Part shown: positions 1-6,918 of the stretch, in pieces
How the letters are laid out: every line of letters starts with the position of its first letter
Numbering within the stretch: position 1 is the stretch's first letter
Assembly: GCA_022448645.1 (NCBI GenBank)
Contig: JAKVBZ010000109.1
Location: forward strand, 1-14,781
Origin: Pirellulaceae bacterium
GTDB taxonomy: Bacteria; Planctomycetota; Planctomycetia; Pirellulales; Pirellulaceae
Length of the DNA stretch: 14,781 nucleotides
Reading direction: 5' to 3'
Position numbers and translations under genes: made by a program
Notes under the pieces: model-generated
Databases searched by the model: none
What the model saw: the letters and a program-made list of their open reading frames with translations, nothing else
What the model was told of the DNA's origin: nothing

Positions 1-444
1 CGGCGCCGCCCACATCGGACAGGTGCAAGCTGCCGGTCAAAGGGCTGACCGCAGACTGTCCGTAGACTAGGTAGCTCTCACCACGGTCGGAACCACCTGC
101 GTTTGCCCCATATGCCCCAATCAGAAGATCATCAAGACCATCTCCGTTGACGTCACCTGCACCGGAGACAGAGACGCCGGACTGGTCATGATTCGCGATG
201 CCGTTGAACTTGGCACCAGCTACCGCGCCGCCCAGATCAGACAGGTTCAAGCTGCCGGTTAAAAGGCTGTCCGTAGACTGACCATAGACCAGATAACTTT
301 CGCCACGATTGGTCCCGTCCGCATCGGCCCTATATGCCCCAATCAATAGGTCGTCCAGACCATCACCATTGATATCACCAGCACTGGAGACGGAGATACC
401 CGATTGATCACCATTTGCGATCCCGTTGAACTTAGCACCCTCTA
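1..444 (-). repeat. 222-bp coding tandem repeat (FG-GAP units)
   Basis: Bases 1-222 and 223-444 align without gaps at an offset of exactly 222 bases, matching the 74-residue protein repeat. The stretches around CGCCGCCCA, CAAGCTGCCGGT and CCGTTGAACTT are nearly the same in both copies, while many other differences fall at third codon positions. The copies are therefore clearly related by duplication but not very recent. More copies probably continue to the left of the window. Confidence 0.85.
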
Positions 445-667
445 GCGATTCCCCCACATCAAACAATGAAAGGGTTCCCGACAGCTGAGCCGCGTTCACC
501 GATACCAATGGAACCATGAACGGAACAGCAAGAACCAAAGCGCAAATAGTCAATAAAGAGACTCCGTCCAAACGCCACAAACGAAATGCCAGCGTGGGAC
601 GAAAGGTTGCCACCTTATGCGGCAAATGGCTACTCGTCTTCTTCGGATTACGTGTTTGATTACGCAT
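1..667 (-). CDS. Secreted FG-GAP/VCBS repeat protein, N-terminal part (runs off the left edge)
   Basis: The 222 visible residues start at an ATG (667-665) with an AAGG-type ribosome site 8 bases upstream. A charged N-region of about 34 residues precedes a hydrophobic segment (about 36-56) and a likely signal-peptidase site near VNA-A (58-60); long N-regions are common in planctomycete exported proteins. Then come two copies of a 74-residue unit (about 78-151 and 152 onward). Each carries an integrin-like FG-GAP calcium loop, D-x-N-x-D-G-x-x-D, at D98/N100/D102/D106 and D172/N174/D176/D180, followed by LLIGAY and later ESYLVYGQ. FG-GAP units of this sort form beta-propellers used in adhesion or as modules of large surface proteins. 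Export and calcium binding are inferred; the partner is unknown. The C-terminus and total number of repeats lie outside the window. Confidence in the family is high, in any function low. Confidence 0.9.
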   Translation of the reverse strand, partial: MRNQTRNPKKTSSHLPHKVATFRPTLAFRLWRLDGVSLLTICALVLAVPFMVPLVSVNAAQLSGTLSLFDVGESLEGAKFNGIANGDQSGISVSSAGDINGDGLDDLLIGAYRADADGTNRGESYLVYGQSTDSLLTGSLNLSDLGGAVAGAKFNGIANHDQSGVSVSGAGDVNGDGLDDLLIGAYGANAGGSDRGESYLVYGQSAVSPLTGSLHLSDVGGA

Positions 668-1630
668 CGCAACTACCTTCTTGAGCTATTCATTTATTTC
701 ATTCGCTCGTGTTCAGCCAACCCGTAACAGCCGATTCAAATATGGTATAGGGTTTTTGTCTCAATGGACGCACATGCCCTGCCGCGATCGGCACCCTATC
801 CTTCGACACGGCGTTTGTTTTTTATCCAACACAACTACGGTTGCAAGTAAAATTCGGTCGCACGATCGTCTGCCACGCATGGATGAAGTACGATCTGAGA
901 TCAGGTCCCAAATAACACTTCAACCACTCCCTGCGCACCTGTGACAGGAGTAAGCAAACACGAAGGCTACTACTTATTTCACCTGTGCCCCACTAACTCG
1001 TTCAAGCAACTTTCTGGTTACACCATAAAAGAGGTAACTTGATTAACGTGATCCCCAATTAGTTCTGGCCAGACGTCAATGAGGAAAACAAGTTGCACCA
1101 TTGCGCAACAGCCAGGCAGGTTGAGTTCTACTACTATTATACCAGTAGAGACGTGAACCTTTCTGCTTATTACCGTGGGCATATTATGGCTAAAGCACGT
1201 ACATAATAAGGGAAAGGCCTGGGTGTGAAACCGAACGGGAGGAGAAACCCTTAAACCTTTTGAGGGGCCCATAGGGCGCACGATCATGGCGATCGGCCAA
1301 GGAGTTGCCAGGAGAAAGCCCTCCTATTGATATGACCTGACCCCCATCGTGCCGCCTCAAAAAGCATCGTTCACGGTGGTCTTAGGAACGTGGCAAGCTA
1401 AAAACGCAAGCACATTCCTAGGAAAAGAAAATCCAGGCTGCGCGAAGTGCAGACCAAATGCCTTTCAGTGACATCTCCGGAACGCTGACTCCCGACTAAC
1501 TAGTACCAGAGTCCTGACACTCTCGACCAGAACGCGCTCGGCCACTTCCGATGGGAGGACCGATTTAAAACGTTCATAAAACTAATCGTCCGCCCTTTGT
1601 GAACGACACATCGCACCGTGTGGTTGGCGT
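668..1630. other. 963-bp region with no convincing gene
   Basis: The open frames here (about 681-944 plus and 1018-1287 minus) have low-complexity, Cys/Pro/Arg-rich translations, no good ribosome sites and no family I recognise. The region holds a hairpin at 1381-1422, a weaker one at 1310-1325 (AGGAG and CTCCT around a 6-base loop), and a minus-strand GGGGTCAGGTC string near 1335-1350, of a kind I have seen beside IS200/REP-type transposases; no transposase is present. It probably contains the divergent promoter of the FG-GAP gene and old decayed sequence. Confidence 0.6.
1381..1422. repeat. Inverted repeat, 12-bp arms
   Basis: The left arm 1381-1392 (CTTAGGAACGTG) pairs with the right arm 1411-1422 (CACATTCCTAGG) with one mismatch and one G-T pair around an 18-base loop. 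No T-run follows on either strand in the sense needed for an intrinsic terminator. The nearest supported feature is the decayed minus-strand gene ending about 210 bases away, so its role is unknown; it could be a relic of a mobile element end. Confidence 0.5.
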
Positions 1631-1862
1631 CTATTGTATCCGGGCCCGGCCTAACAGCAGCAGTCCCAGCGATACCCAAAAAAACAGAAGGCTCTGGGGT
1701 GGCGGAGTTCCCATAGCCATCCGGCGCAAAGTTCGACGCTAAAAAATTAAAGTCCGTAATGTCGACATCTTGGTCGCCATCCGTGCAACATTCGACGGAT
1801 GCCTCGATCATGATTGGACTAACTACTAGAGGGGCAAAGTTAAAGCGTCCGTCGAACAGTGC
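1631..1862 (-). pseudogene. Decayed 3' end of a dockerin-like, PEP-CTERM exported protein gene
   Basis: Just after an in-frame TGA (1865-1863), about 60 coherent residues can be read. They contain a dockerin/EF-hand-like loop, D-G-D-Q-D-V-D-I-T-D-F, then N-F-x-x-N-F-A-P-D-G-Y-G, then P-E-P-S, the start of a PEP-CTERM sorting signal. In this frame the hydrophobic stretch breaks down and reads on into an unstructured tail. Removing one base from the run of seven A (plus strand 1678-1684) restores a classic tail: a hydrophobic segment, V-S-L-G-L-L-L-L, a short basic end, G-R-A-R-I-Q, and a stop at 1633-1631. Upstream no protein body is recoverable before the neighbouring plus-strand gene. The fragment is therefore a truncated, frameshifted remnant; a sequencing slip in the A7 run could explain the frameshift but not the missing 5' part. 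PEP-CTERM proteins are normally processed by exosortase. Confidence 0.65.
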
Positions 1863-2041
1863 TCAAGCCCTTTTCTGGTGTTGGTTACGGCATGCGGCCG
1901 GATCTTTACATCACCGCAGCCGCATGAGTGGCCTTGTGTGAATTGGCATTTACCATCCTCGGGGTTCGAACCAAATTTCCCCTCTGTTACAATGTCGGAA
2001 TCAGAAATGAAAACCATTTCTCGCGCACTGGAGAGCAAGAC

Positions 2042-3574
2042 ATGACATTGCGACATACACACACTGAGCTGGTGATCTCCGTTGTCTTGCTGGCGCTTCT
2101 TTGGTCGCCAACAACGTACGCCATCCCACATAAAACGGTCGTAGATGTTGATTCCAAGTCTCAACTGTTCATCGATCAAGAACTGGTTTATGAGGCGCGC
2201 GGGGTCAGCTTTACGCTGCATCCGGGAAAGAAAGCTTCTCGCGAACCGTTAGTCAAACCCGATCGGCCCTGCGAGGGCTGGCACCTACAGATGTATGGGT
2301 CGGTGATGTACGACGTGGACGAGAAACTTTTTAAGATGTGGTATCTTGGCTCTGCCAGTGATTACTTCTCTTACGAGACCACCTTTTATGCGACCAGCCG
2401 TGACGGAATTCACTGGGACAAGTCGCATGAAGGGACTATCTTGTCGAACAACGGCCAAGCTCATCATGCTGTCTCGAAGGCGCTCCTGGCCAGCGTCATG
2501 AAGGACAGGCATGATCCAGATCCGCAGCGGCGTTACAAGATGATTTGCTACGTCTACGATCGTGGCTATTGTGCGATGGTTTCTCCAGACGGAATGCACT
2601 GGAAAGACGCAGCACCCGGGACGATCGTGCCGATTTCTTACGTCGACGACGTCATCTGCGCCAGCTGGAGCGAAACACACCAGCAGTACGTGACGTTATT
2701 CAAACAAGCCATGCCCGTGATGGGCCGGCGTCGCCGATCGCTATGGCTGTCGGCCAGTCATGACTTTGTCCACTGGTCAAAACCCGCTCCGGCAATCTGG
2801 GCCGATCGACGCGACGACTATGGGACTCGTATCCGGGCCGCTCAGGTTCGTCCGCTACTAAATTACCCCGATAACCCGAACGTGATGCGGACCGAAGTCT
2901 ATGGGGCCGGCATGTACGCCGCAGAAAGTTGTCTGATTGCTTTTCCTTGGATGATCAGTATTACTACGAATGTGCCTAAGTTTGGCAACCACGAAGGTCC
3001 CTTGGAAGTACAACTGGCCGTTTCGCGTGATCTGGAGGAGTTCGAACGCCCGTTCCGAACTCCCGCTATCCGGCCTGGCAAGCCGGACGAATGGGACAGC
3101 GGTACCTTCAGCACGGCCTCCTATGCCTTTGACTACCAAGACGAAGTCTGGTTGTACTATTCTGCTGGTAACTACACTCACGGGGCACCCAGGTGGTGGG
3201 GAATCCAAGATGAAGACAAACCCGAACACCGCTCGGGCATTAACTTGGCAAAATGGCGAAAAGACCGTTTCGTATCAGCCGACGGACCTGTGACTGGCGC
3301 CATATTGACTACCGTACCAATTCAGTTTTCTGGGCGGCGACTGGAATTGAATGCCGAGGTCGCAGCTCAAGGAAAGATCGTGGTAGAACTACTTGACCTG
3401 TCTCTGAACAGAATCGCCGCCTGGCCCGCATCGGATCCAATCCAAGGAGACGACCTGCGGCATGTCGTCCAGTTTGGCGATCAGTTCGATGTATCATCTC
3501 TTGCCGGGCAGCCCCTGGTCCTCCGATTTCATCTATATGATGCGCAATTGTTTGCCTTTGCGTTTCGCCATTGA
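2042..3574 (+). CDS. Secreted five-bladed beta-propeller, glycosidase-like protein
   Basis: I chose the ATG at 2042 over one at 1928 because GGAG sits 8 bases before it and it opens directly into a signal peptide (MTLRHTHTEL then a hydrophobic core, cleavage near TYA-IP at residue 27). The protein has 510 residues. It carries repeated propeller-blade strings: YATSRDGIHW (116-125), MVSPDGMHW (179-187), SASHDFVHW (237-245) and LAVSRDLEEFER (325-336), plus KMWYLG (98-103). Such S-x-D-G-x-x-W strings are typical of GH32/GH43-like and sialidase-like planctomycete proteins. Residues from about 420 to the end (FSGRRLELNAEV through RFHLYDAQLF) look like a beta-sandwich, as in GH32-type C-terminal modules. 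A role in binding or cutting a polysaccharide outside the cytoplasm is inferred; I cannot assign catalytic acids or a substrate. The gene is followed at 139 bases by the SFPD-repeat gene on the same strand. Confidence 0.82.
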   Translation: MTLRHTHTELVISVVLLALLWSPTTYAIPHKTVVDVDSKSQLFIDQELVYEARGVSFTLHPGKKASREPLVKPDRPCEGWHLQMYGSVMYDVDEKLFKMWYLGSASDYFSYETTFYATSRDGIHWDKSHEGTILSNNGQAHHAVSKALLASVMKDRHDPDPQRRYKMICYVYDRGYCAMVSPDGMHWKDAAPGTIVPISYVDDVICASWSETHQQYVTLFKQAMPVMGRRRRSLWLSASHDFVHWSKPAPAIWADRRDDYGTRIRAAQVRPLLNYPDNPNVMRTEVYGAGMYAAESCLIAFPWMISITTNVPKFGNHEGPLEVQLAVSRDLEEFERPFRTPAIRPGKPDEWDSGTFSTASYAFDYQDEVWLYYSAGNYTHGAPRWWGIQDEDKPEHRSGINLAKWRKDRFVSADGPVTGAILTTVPIQFSGRRLELNAEVAAQGKIVVELLDLSLNRIAAWPASDPIQGDDLRHVVQFGDQFDVSSLAGQPLVLRFHLYDAQLFAFAFRH

Positions 3575-3712
3575 TGGCATCCTAGCTGCACCGACAATCC
3601 TAGTCCCCGCGCTGGCAGGGCCTAAAGTTGGTGGATGTGTACAGCCGGTCGGGATTTTGATGCTAAACTGATGACTTGCAGAAAACGTATTTTTCTACGG
3701 GAGAAAAAATCC

Positions 3713-4078
3713 ATGCGTAAATTGGTTTTGGCAGTTGTTCTGGGAACATGTTTTATTGGCTCTATTGCCCAGATAAACGTTTCGTTGGCTGATGAACCCA
3801 GCACCATGGCGATAGCACCCTCCGGCAATACTGCCAAGCTGAAAGTAAATGTCTCGAGGATCTACGGAAACATCATGTACGTCGATTCATTCCCCGACTA
3901 CAAGGTACAGGTCGTGAATTCTTTTCCTGACCTGAAGGTTCAGATCGTCAAATCATTTCCTGACAAACCAGGTAAATGGAAGATTGTCAATTCCTTTCCG
4001 GACTACAAGATTCAAATTGTCAACTCTTTTCCGGATTTCAAGATCCAGTACGTCAAATCGTTTCCTGGAGCACCTTAG
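3713..4078 (+). CDS. Small secreted SFPD-repeat protein, candidate 7(1) septoil knot domain
   Basis: This 121-residue protein starts at the ATG at 3713, with GGGAG 9 bases upstream, and opens with a signal peptide (MRKLVLAVVL, core to about 20, cleavage near LADE at 25-27). The mature part is almost all repeats. The motif S-F-P-D/G occurs at residues 59, 70, 81, 94, 105 and 116, giving spacings of 11, 11, 13, 11 and 11. Between motifs lie short beta-like strings (YKVQVVN, LKVQIVK, YKIQIVN, FKIQYVK); the central one carries a KPGKWK insertion. The serine codons differ across copies (TCA, TCT, TCA, TCC, TCT, TCG), so the repeats are conserved at protein level and are not a fresh DNA duplication. 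From memory, short SFPD-repeat proteins are placed in the 7(1) septoil knot family (Septknot); I could not check this. No enzyme residues are visible and the function is unknown. Confidence 0.85.
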   Translation: MRKLVLAVVLGTCFIGSIAQINVSLADEPSTMAIAPSGNTAKLKVNVSRIYGNIMYVDSFPDYKVQVVNSFPDLKVQIVKSFPDKPGKWKIVNSFPDYKIQIVNSFPDFKIQYVKSFPGAP

Positions 4079-4083
4079 GCGTG

Positions 4084-4109
4084 CCCCCCGAGGATGGTGG
4101 GTTTTTCTT
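4084..4109 (+). terminator. Probable intrinsic terminator after the SFPD-repeat gene
   Basis: Six C (4084-4089) can pair with GGTGGG (4096-4101) with one mismatch across a 6-base loop, followed directly by TTTTTCTT (4102-4109). It begins 6 bases after the stop codon and lies in the 35-base space between two convergent genes. On the minus strand no T-run follows the stem, so it would serve the plus-strand gene only. Confidence 0.45.
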
Positions 4110-4113
4110 CGAA

Positions 4114-5427
4114 CTACCAGTCCACGACAGATCCGTCATCCCTGTCGTAGCTGTGCGGGTATGGTTGCGGTGGCCCGACCTGGGCCTGCAGTTTGTCTTC
4201 GTCGATCTCGATACCTAACCCCGGTGCTTGCGGGATGGGCAGATAAGAATCTTGTTGCTTAAAAGGAACTTTGAGTAAATTTTCGTAAGTCCGCGCGCCT
4301 CCTTCCTGGATCAGGAAGTTCGGAATACTGGCCGCGATCTGGCAACTGGCGGCCAACGAGCAGGGCCCCTGCGGGTTGTGCGGAGCCAGAGGTACGTAGT
4401 AGGCCTCAGCCATCCCCGCAATGAGCCGCAGTTCGGTGATTCCTCCTGCGTAACATACGTCGGGTTGCAAAATGCTGGCCGCCTGCTTCTCCAGGATTTC
4501 GCGGAAACCCCACTTTGTAAAAATGCGCTCACCGGTCGCAATCGGGATGTGTGTCTTTCGAGCTAGTTCCGCCAACGCGTCCACATTCTGGCACGCAATC
4601 GGCTCTTCAAAAAAGAAGGGCTGGTACGGTTCCAACGCCTTGATGAGCAGCATGGCCGTCTGCGGTGAAGGGATACCGTGAAAATCAATCCCCACATCGA
4701 TCTCGCTGCCAAGGTGTTCCCTCAATTGCTTGAAGTTCTTGGCCAGGCGTTGCACGTAACCAGGGTTTTCGACATACCGGTGAGCGGTACGGCCATCGGC
4801 GTTCGCTCCCACCTTGATTGCGTTCACGGTTCCGTCTTCAGCTTCCCCTTTGCGTCCGTAGACACGAATCTTGTCACGGGTGGGGCCTCCGAGGAGTTCG
4901 TAAACGGGCATGCCGAGCGCCTTCCCTTTGATGTCCCAGAGAGCCATGTCGATACCACTCAGCACGGCCGTCAGCACAGGTCCTCCACGGTAAAAGGCGT
5001 GCCGATAAATGGCCTGCCAGTGGTGAACGACTTTTCGCGGGTCCTTTCCGAGCAGATACGGTTCCACCTGTTTTGCCCCCGCTGCACAGGTCAGGCTGCG
5101 ATCCTTCAGCATCTCGCCCCAGCCAACAAGGCCCACGTTCGTGGAGAGTTTAACAAACACCCAGCTGTTCTTAAGCACAAACGTTTCGAGTTTGGTGATC
5201 TTGATCGGTTCCCGGCGTGACACCACCGCGCGGCTAGTATTGTCGGCCTCAACAGCCTGCACCAGTCTTCCCAGTCCGATCGCTCCGCCACCGACGGCTG
5301 CTTGCATCAGGAATCGCCGCCGTGACGACTTCTTGGTTGATGTACCTTCCTCTCGCTTGGCGAGCCATTGGGTGGTAGCTCGATCGGCCAGCGGAAAGTG
5401 TAATTTTGCAACGTGTTCAGCAGGCAT
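4114..5427 (-). CDS. Galactonate dehydratase-like enolase-superfamily enzyme with Tat signal
   Basis: The 437-residue protein starts at an ATG (5427-5425) with AGGGA 8 bases upstream. A twin-arginine signal, S-R-R-R-F-L-M (35-41) followed by a hydrophobic segment, implies folded export. The rest is the enolase superfamily, mandelate-racemase subgroup: an N-terminal capping domain (about 75-190), then the TIM barrel. Compared from memory with E. coli DgoD, every key residue lies at a constant offset of 65: D248 and H250 (DFHG), E274 (EEP), E300 (GER), D323 (QPD), H350 (APHNPQGP) and E375 (IQE). These are the three metal ligands, the two acid/base histidines, and the Asp and Glu partners. The expected reaction is dehydration of a sugar acid to a 2-keto-3-deoxy acid. 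Residues 191-240 diverge from DgoD, so another aldonate is possible. Cytoplasmic DgoD lacks a Tat signal; exported homologues are known in Planctomycetes. Confidence 0.85.
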   Translation of the reverse strand: MPAEHVAKLHFPLADRATTQWLAKREEGTSTKKSSRRRFLMQAAVGGGAIGLGRLVQAVEADNTSRAVVSRREPIKITKLETFVLKNSWVFVKLSTNVGLVGWGEMLKDRSLTCAAGAKQVEPYLLGKDPRKVVHHWQAIYRHAFYRGGPVLTAVLSGIDMALWDIKGKALGMPVYELLGGPTRDKIRVYGRKGEAEDGTVNAIKVGANADGRTAHRYVENPGYVQRLAKNFKQLREHLGSEIDVGIDFHGIPSPQTAMLLIKALEPYQPFFFEEPIACQNVDALAELARKTHIPIATGERIFTKWGFREILEKQAASILQPDVCYAGGITELRLIAGMAEAYYVPLAPHNPQGPCSLAASCQIAASIPNFLIQEGGARTYENLLKVPFKQQDSYLPIPQAPGLGIEIDEDKLQAQVGPPQPYPHSYDRDDGSVVDW

Positions 5428-5448
5428 GGTTTTGGTCCCTATCCTCAG

Positions 5449-5463
5449 GGGGCGCTGCGCCCC
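5449..5463. repeat. GC-rich palindrome in the leader of the dehydratase gene
   Basis: GGGGCGC (5449-5455), a single T and GCGCCCC (5457-5463) form a perfect 7+1+7 inverted repeat. It lies about 22 bases upstream of the dehydratase start codon on the minus strand. It could fold in the mRNA leader as a five-base-pair stem with a five-base loop, or be an operator; no T-run follows. Confidence 0.5.
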
Positions 5464-5479
5464 GGGTGCACGGATTTCC

Positions 5480-5629
5480 TCAGCAACAAAAGCTTCCCAT
5501 TGGCGGCAAAGCTGTGCCCGCATTGTACAAGATCTGCTTGGTATGTCCGAACTGGCCCGCCGTGCAGGGCCACCGCATGCCGCTCCGGCTACATTTCCAT
5601 TCCGTGTGGGTGCCAACATGGGCCGACAT
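5480..5629 (-). CDS. Possible 49-residue small protein in the gap (weak)
   Basis: An ATG (5629-5627) opens a 49-codon frame ending in TGA (5482-5480), with a G-run only 2 bases before the start. The translation contains W-K-C-x-x-S-G-x-x-W-P-C, which faintly recalls small W-x-C-x-x-C-x-x-x-W-P-C proteins, but one cysteine of that pattern is serine here. Nothing else supports it, and the same segment has other open frames on both strands. It may well be chance. Confidence 0.15.
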   Translation of the reverse strand: MSAHVGTHTEWKCSRSGMRWPCTAGQFGHTKQILYNAGTALPPMGSFCC

Positions 5630-5781
5630 ATCCCCCGCCATTAGCGGATACCGACGCGTTGGGAATGCACCTCGTGGACACTGTTTTCCACGTCGATTCG
5701 AAAGCTACGGGCAACGACGAAGCACCATTCCTCGCTTCAGTGACACTACAGGACTCAGCACAGACCTGGTCCCGACCGTCA

Positions 5782-6852
5782 TCAGCCGCGACTTGATGTA
5801 GAAATCTGTCGTCGCGCCTCTTGGGCGCCGTGGACCATCGCCGACAGTTTTTTTCGGGCCACTTTGCTGTTCAGCGGCAGCAGGCCGCAATCTGGTGCCG
5901 CTTGAATTTGCTCGGCTGGCATATGCCGGGCAGCTGCGAGTAACTTCGTGGCCACCTGTTCTGGCGTTTCCACTCGGTCCATACCAAGAGCACCGTTATC
6001 GATACAACCAAACAGAATCGTCTTGGACGGGCAAAGTCGCAGCAGCTCTGGATCGAGACCTGAAGCTTCGAATTCGAGGGCCAGTTGATTCACGCATGAC
6101 GACTCCAGTGCCTCAAGAATCACGGGGTAGCTATCCACAATAGGTCGTGGCACGCCAGGCATCGGGTAGCTGTAGCAAACGTGCACACAGGTCTTTGCTT
6201 GCAATCCCTGCACGCAACGATCCAGGGCTTCGATGCCCCAATCAATAACTTTTTCCGGGTAACGGCTGAAGACCGGCTCGTCAAACTGAATCACCGCAGG
6301 ACCGACTGTATCCAAATCTCGTGCTTCGGCGTTGACAGCGTCGGCAACCGCCAACGCCATGGTCCGTTCGTCTCCATAGTATTCGTCCGACGTCGAGTCG
6401 ACGACGGTCATCGGACCCGGCAGAGTAATCTTCACGGGTCGCGGCGAGTGTTCTTTGAGGAACTTCAAATCCTGCTTCAGAATGGATTGCTTTCGTTGAA
6501 CGGGTCCAATACACCGTCCCACCTCGGCCAGCCGCCTTCCCTTACGAGTCCATTTTTTGGTCAGCTGTTCGTAATCAAATCCATCCAGGTTCCTGACCAC
6601 CTCTGACACGTATGACTTGCGGCGTTGTTCGCCGTCAGTAATGATGTCGACGCCGGCATGCACCTGGTCATGGATCGCCACCCGTACGGCGTCATCTTGG
6701 GCCTGACGCAGCAATTCTCCTTCAAAGGCCCAACTCGCTCCTTGGCCATGCACCTGTTTGCCAGCCTCATTCAAAGGCACTTGTTCCTGCAGCCAAGCCG
6801 GTTTGGGTAAACTACCAATTACCGTGGTCTTGAAGGGACCATTTTCGTTCAC
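5782..6852 (-). CDS. MetE-type cobalamin-independent methyltransferase, catalytic domain only
   Basis: The start is GTG (6852-6850), with AAGGA 8 bases upstream; the adjacent ATG is followed at once by TGA in its frame. The 356-residue protein matches the MetE C-terminal (UROD/MetE-like) barrel. It shows IGSLPKP (12-18), ITDGEQRR (71-78), LPGPMT (144-149), IQFDEP (188-193), the zinc-binding H-V-C at H224/C226, E262 in FEASG, and C322 in APDCGLLPL. All four expected zinc ligands are therefore present. It is about half the length of E. coli MetE (about 750 residues) and lacks the folate-side N-terminal barrel. Stand-alone forms of this type move methyl or alkyl groups between thiols and corrinoid or other donors, so methionine synthesis is possible but not assured. 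It is cytoplasmic, with no signal peptide. Confidence 0.85.
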   Translation of the reverse strand: MNENGPFKTTVIGSLPKPAWLQEQVPLNEAGKQVHGQGASWAFEGELLRQAQDDAVRVAIHDQVHAGVDIITDGEQRRKSYVSEVVRNLDGFDYEQLTKKWTRKGRRLAEVGRCIGPVQRKQSILKQDLKFLKEHSPRPVKITLPGPMTVVDSTSDEYYGDERTMALAVADAVNAEARDLDTVGPAVIQFDEPVFSRYPEKVIDWGIEALDRCVQGLQAKTCVHVCYSYPMPGVPRPIVDSYPVILEALESSCVNQLALEFEASGLDPELLRLCPSKTILFGCIDNGALGMDRVETPEQVATKLLAAARHMPAEQIQAAPDCGLLPLNSKVARKKLSAMVHGAQEARRQISTSSRG

Positions 6853-6893
6853 ATCATCGTTCCTTGAGGAAAATCCTAATCCGCGTGCGCGTC

Positions 6894-6903
6894 TGTCGCG
6901 ACA
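6894..6903. promoter_or_regulatory. 10-bp palindrome in the divergent intergenic region
   Basis: TGTCGCGACA is a perfect palindrome lying about 42 bases before the methyltransferase start and about 68 bases before the DUF6067-like start, so it could be a shared operator site. A ten-base palindrome can occur by chance; there is no other support. Confidence 0.25.
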
Positions 6904-6918
6904 ATAGCACCTTATAGT

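Larger units (their letters stand above)
5428..5781. other. 354-bp gap between two minus-strand genes
   Basis: This space separates the methyltransferase stop from the dehydratase start. It holds the palindrome at 5449-5463 and the weak 49-codon frame at 5480-5629. Several longer frames on both strands have Pro/Arg/Cys-rich translations with no recognisable domain. A gap this long suggests that the dehydratase has its own promoter and is not a direct operon partner of the methyltransferase; I could not pick out a clear -35/-10 pair. Confidence 0.5.

Noticed and set aside
1..444. A CRISPR-like repeat at the left edge
   Set aside because: The 222-bp units are in-frame protein repeats with codon-type divergence, with no short repeats separated by spacers.
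681..944. An 87-codon plus-strand frame next to the FG-GAP gene
   Set aside because: No ribosome site, an unusual Arg/Cys/Phe-rich translation and no recognisable feature.
1018..1287. An 89-codon minus-strand frame
   Set aside because: It has no ribosome site and no domain-like pattern; probably a chance open frame in an intergenic region.
1963..1972. GGTTCGAACC, which resembles a tRNA T-loop
   Set aside because: It is a short palindrome; the flanks do not form a T-stem or acceptor stem on either strand, and no anticodon or D arm is present.
1826..2221. A 131-codon minus-strand frame overlapping the start of the propeller gene
   Set aside because: Most of it is antisense to the signal peptide and first domain of a much better supported gene, and its translation has no domain-like character.
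4678..5220. A 180-codon plus-strand frame
   Set aside because: It is fully antisense to the dehydratase gene, whose catalytic residues are all conserved, and its translation matches no family.
5428..5619. An N-terminal extension of the dehydratase by 64 codons
   Set aside because: The extension would bury the twin-arginine signal even further inside the protein and has no ribosome site, while the ATG at 5427 has a well placed one.
5406..5801. Two overlapping plus-strand frames of about 130 codons in the gap between the dehydratase and methyltransferase
   Set aside because: They overlap one another and the dehydratase leader, are rich in Pro, Cys and Arg, and show no ribosome site or domain.
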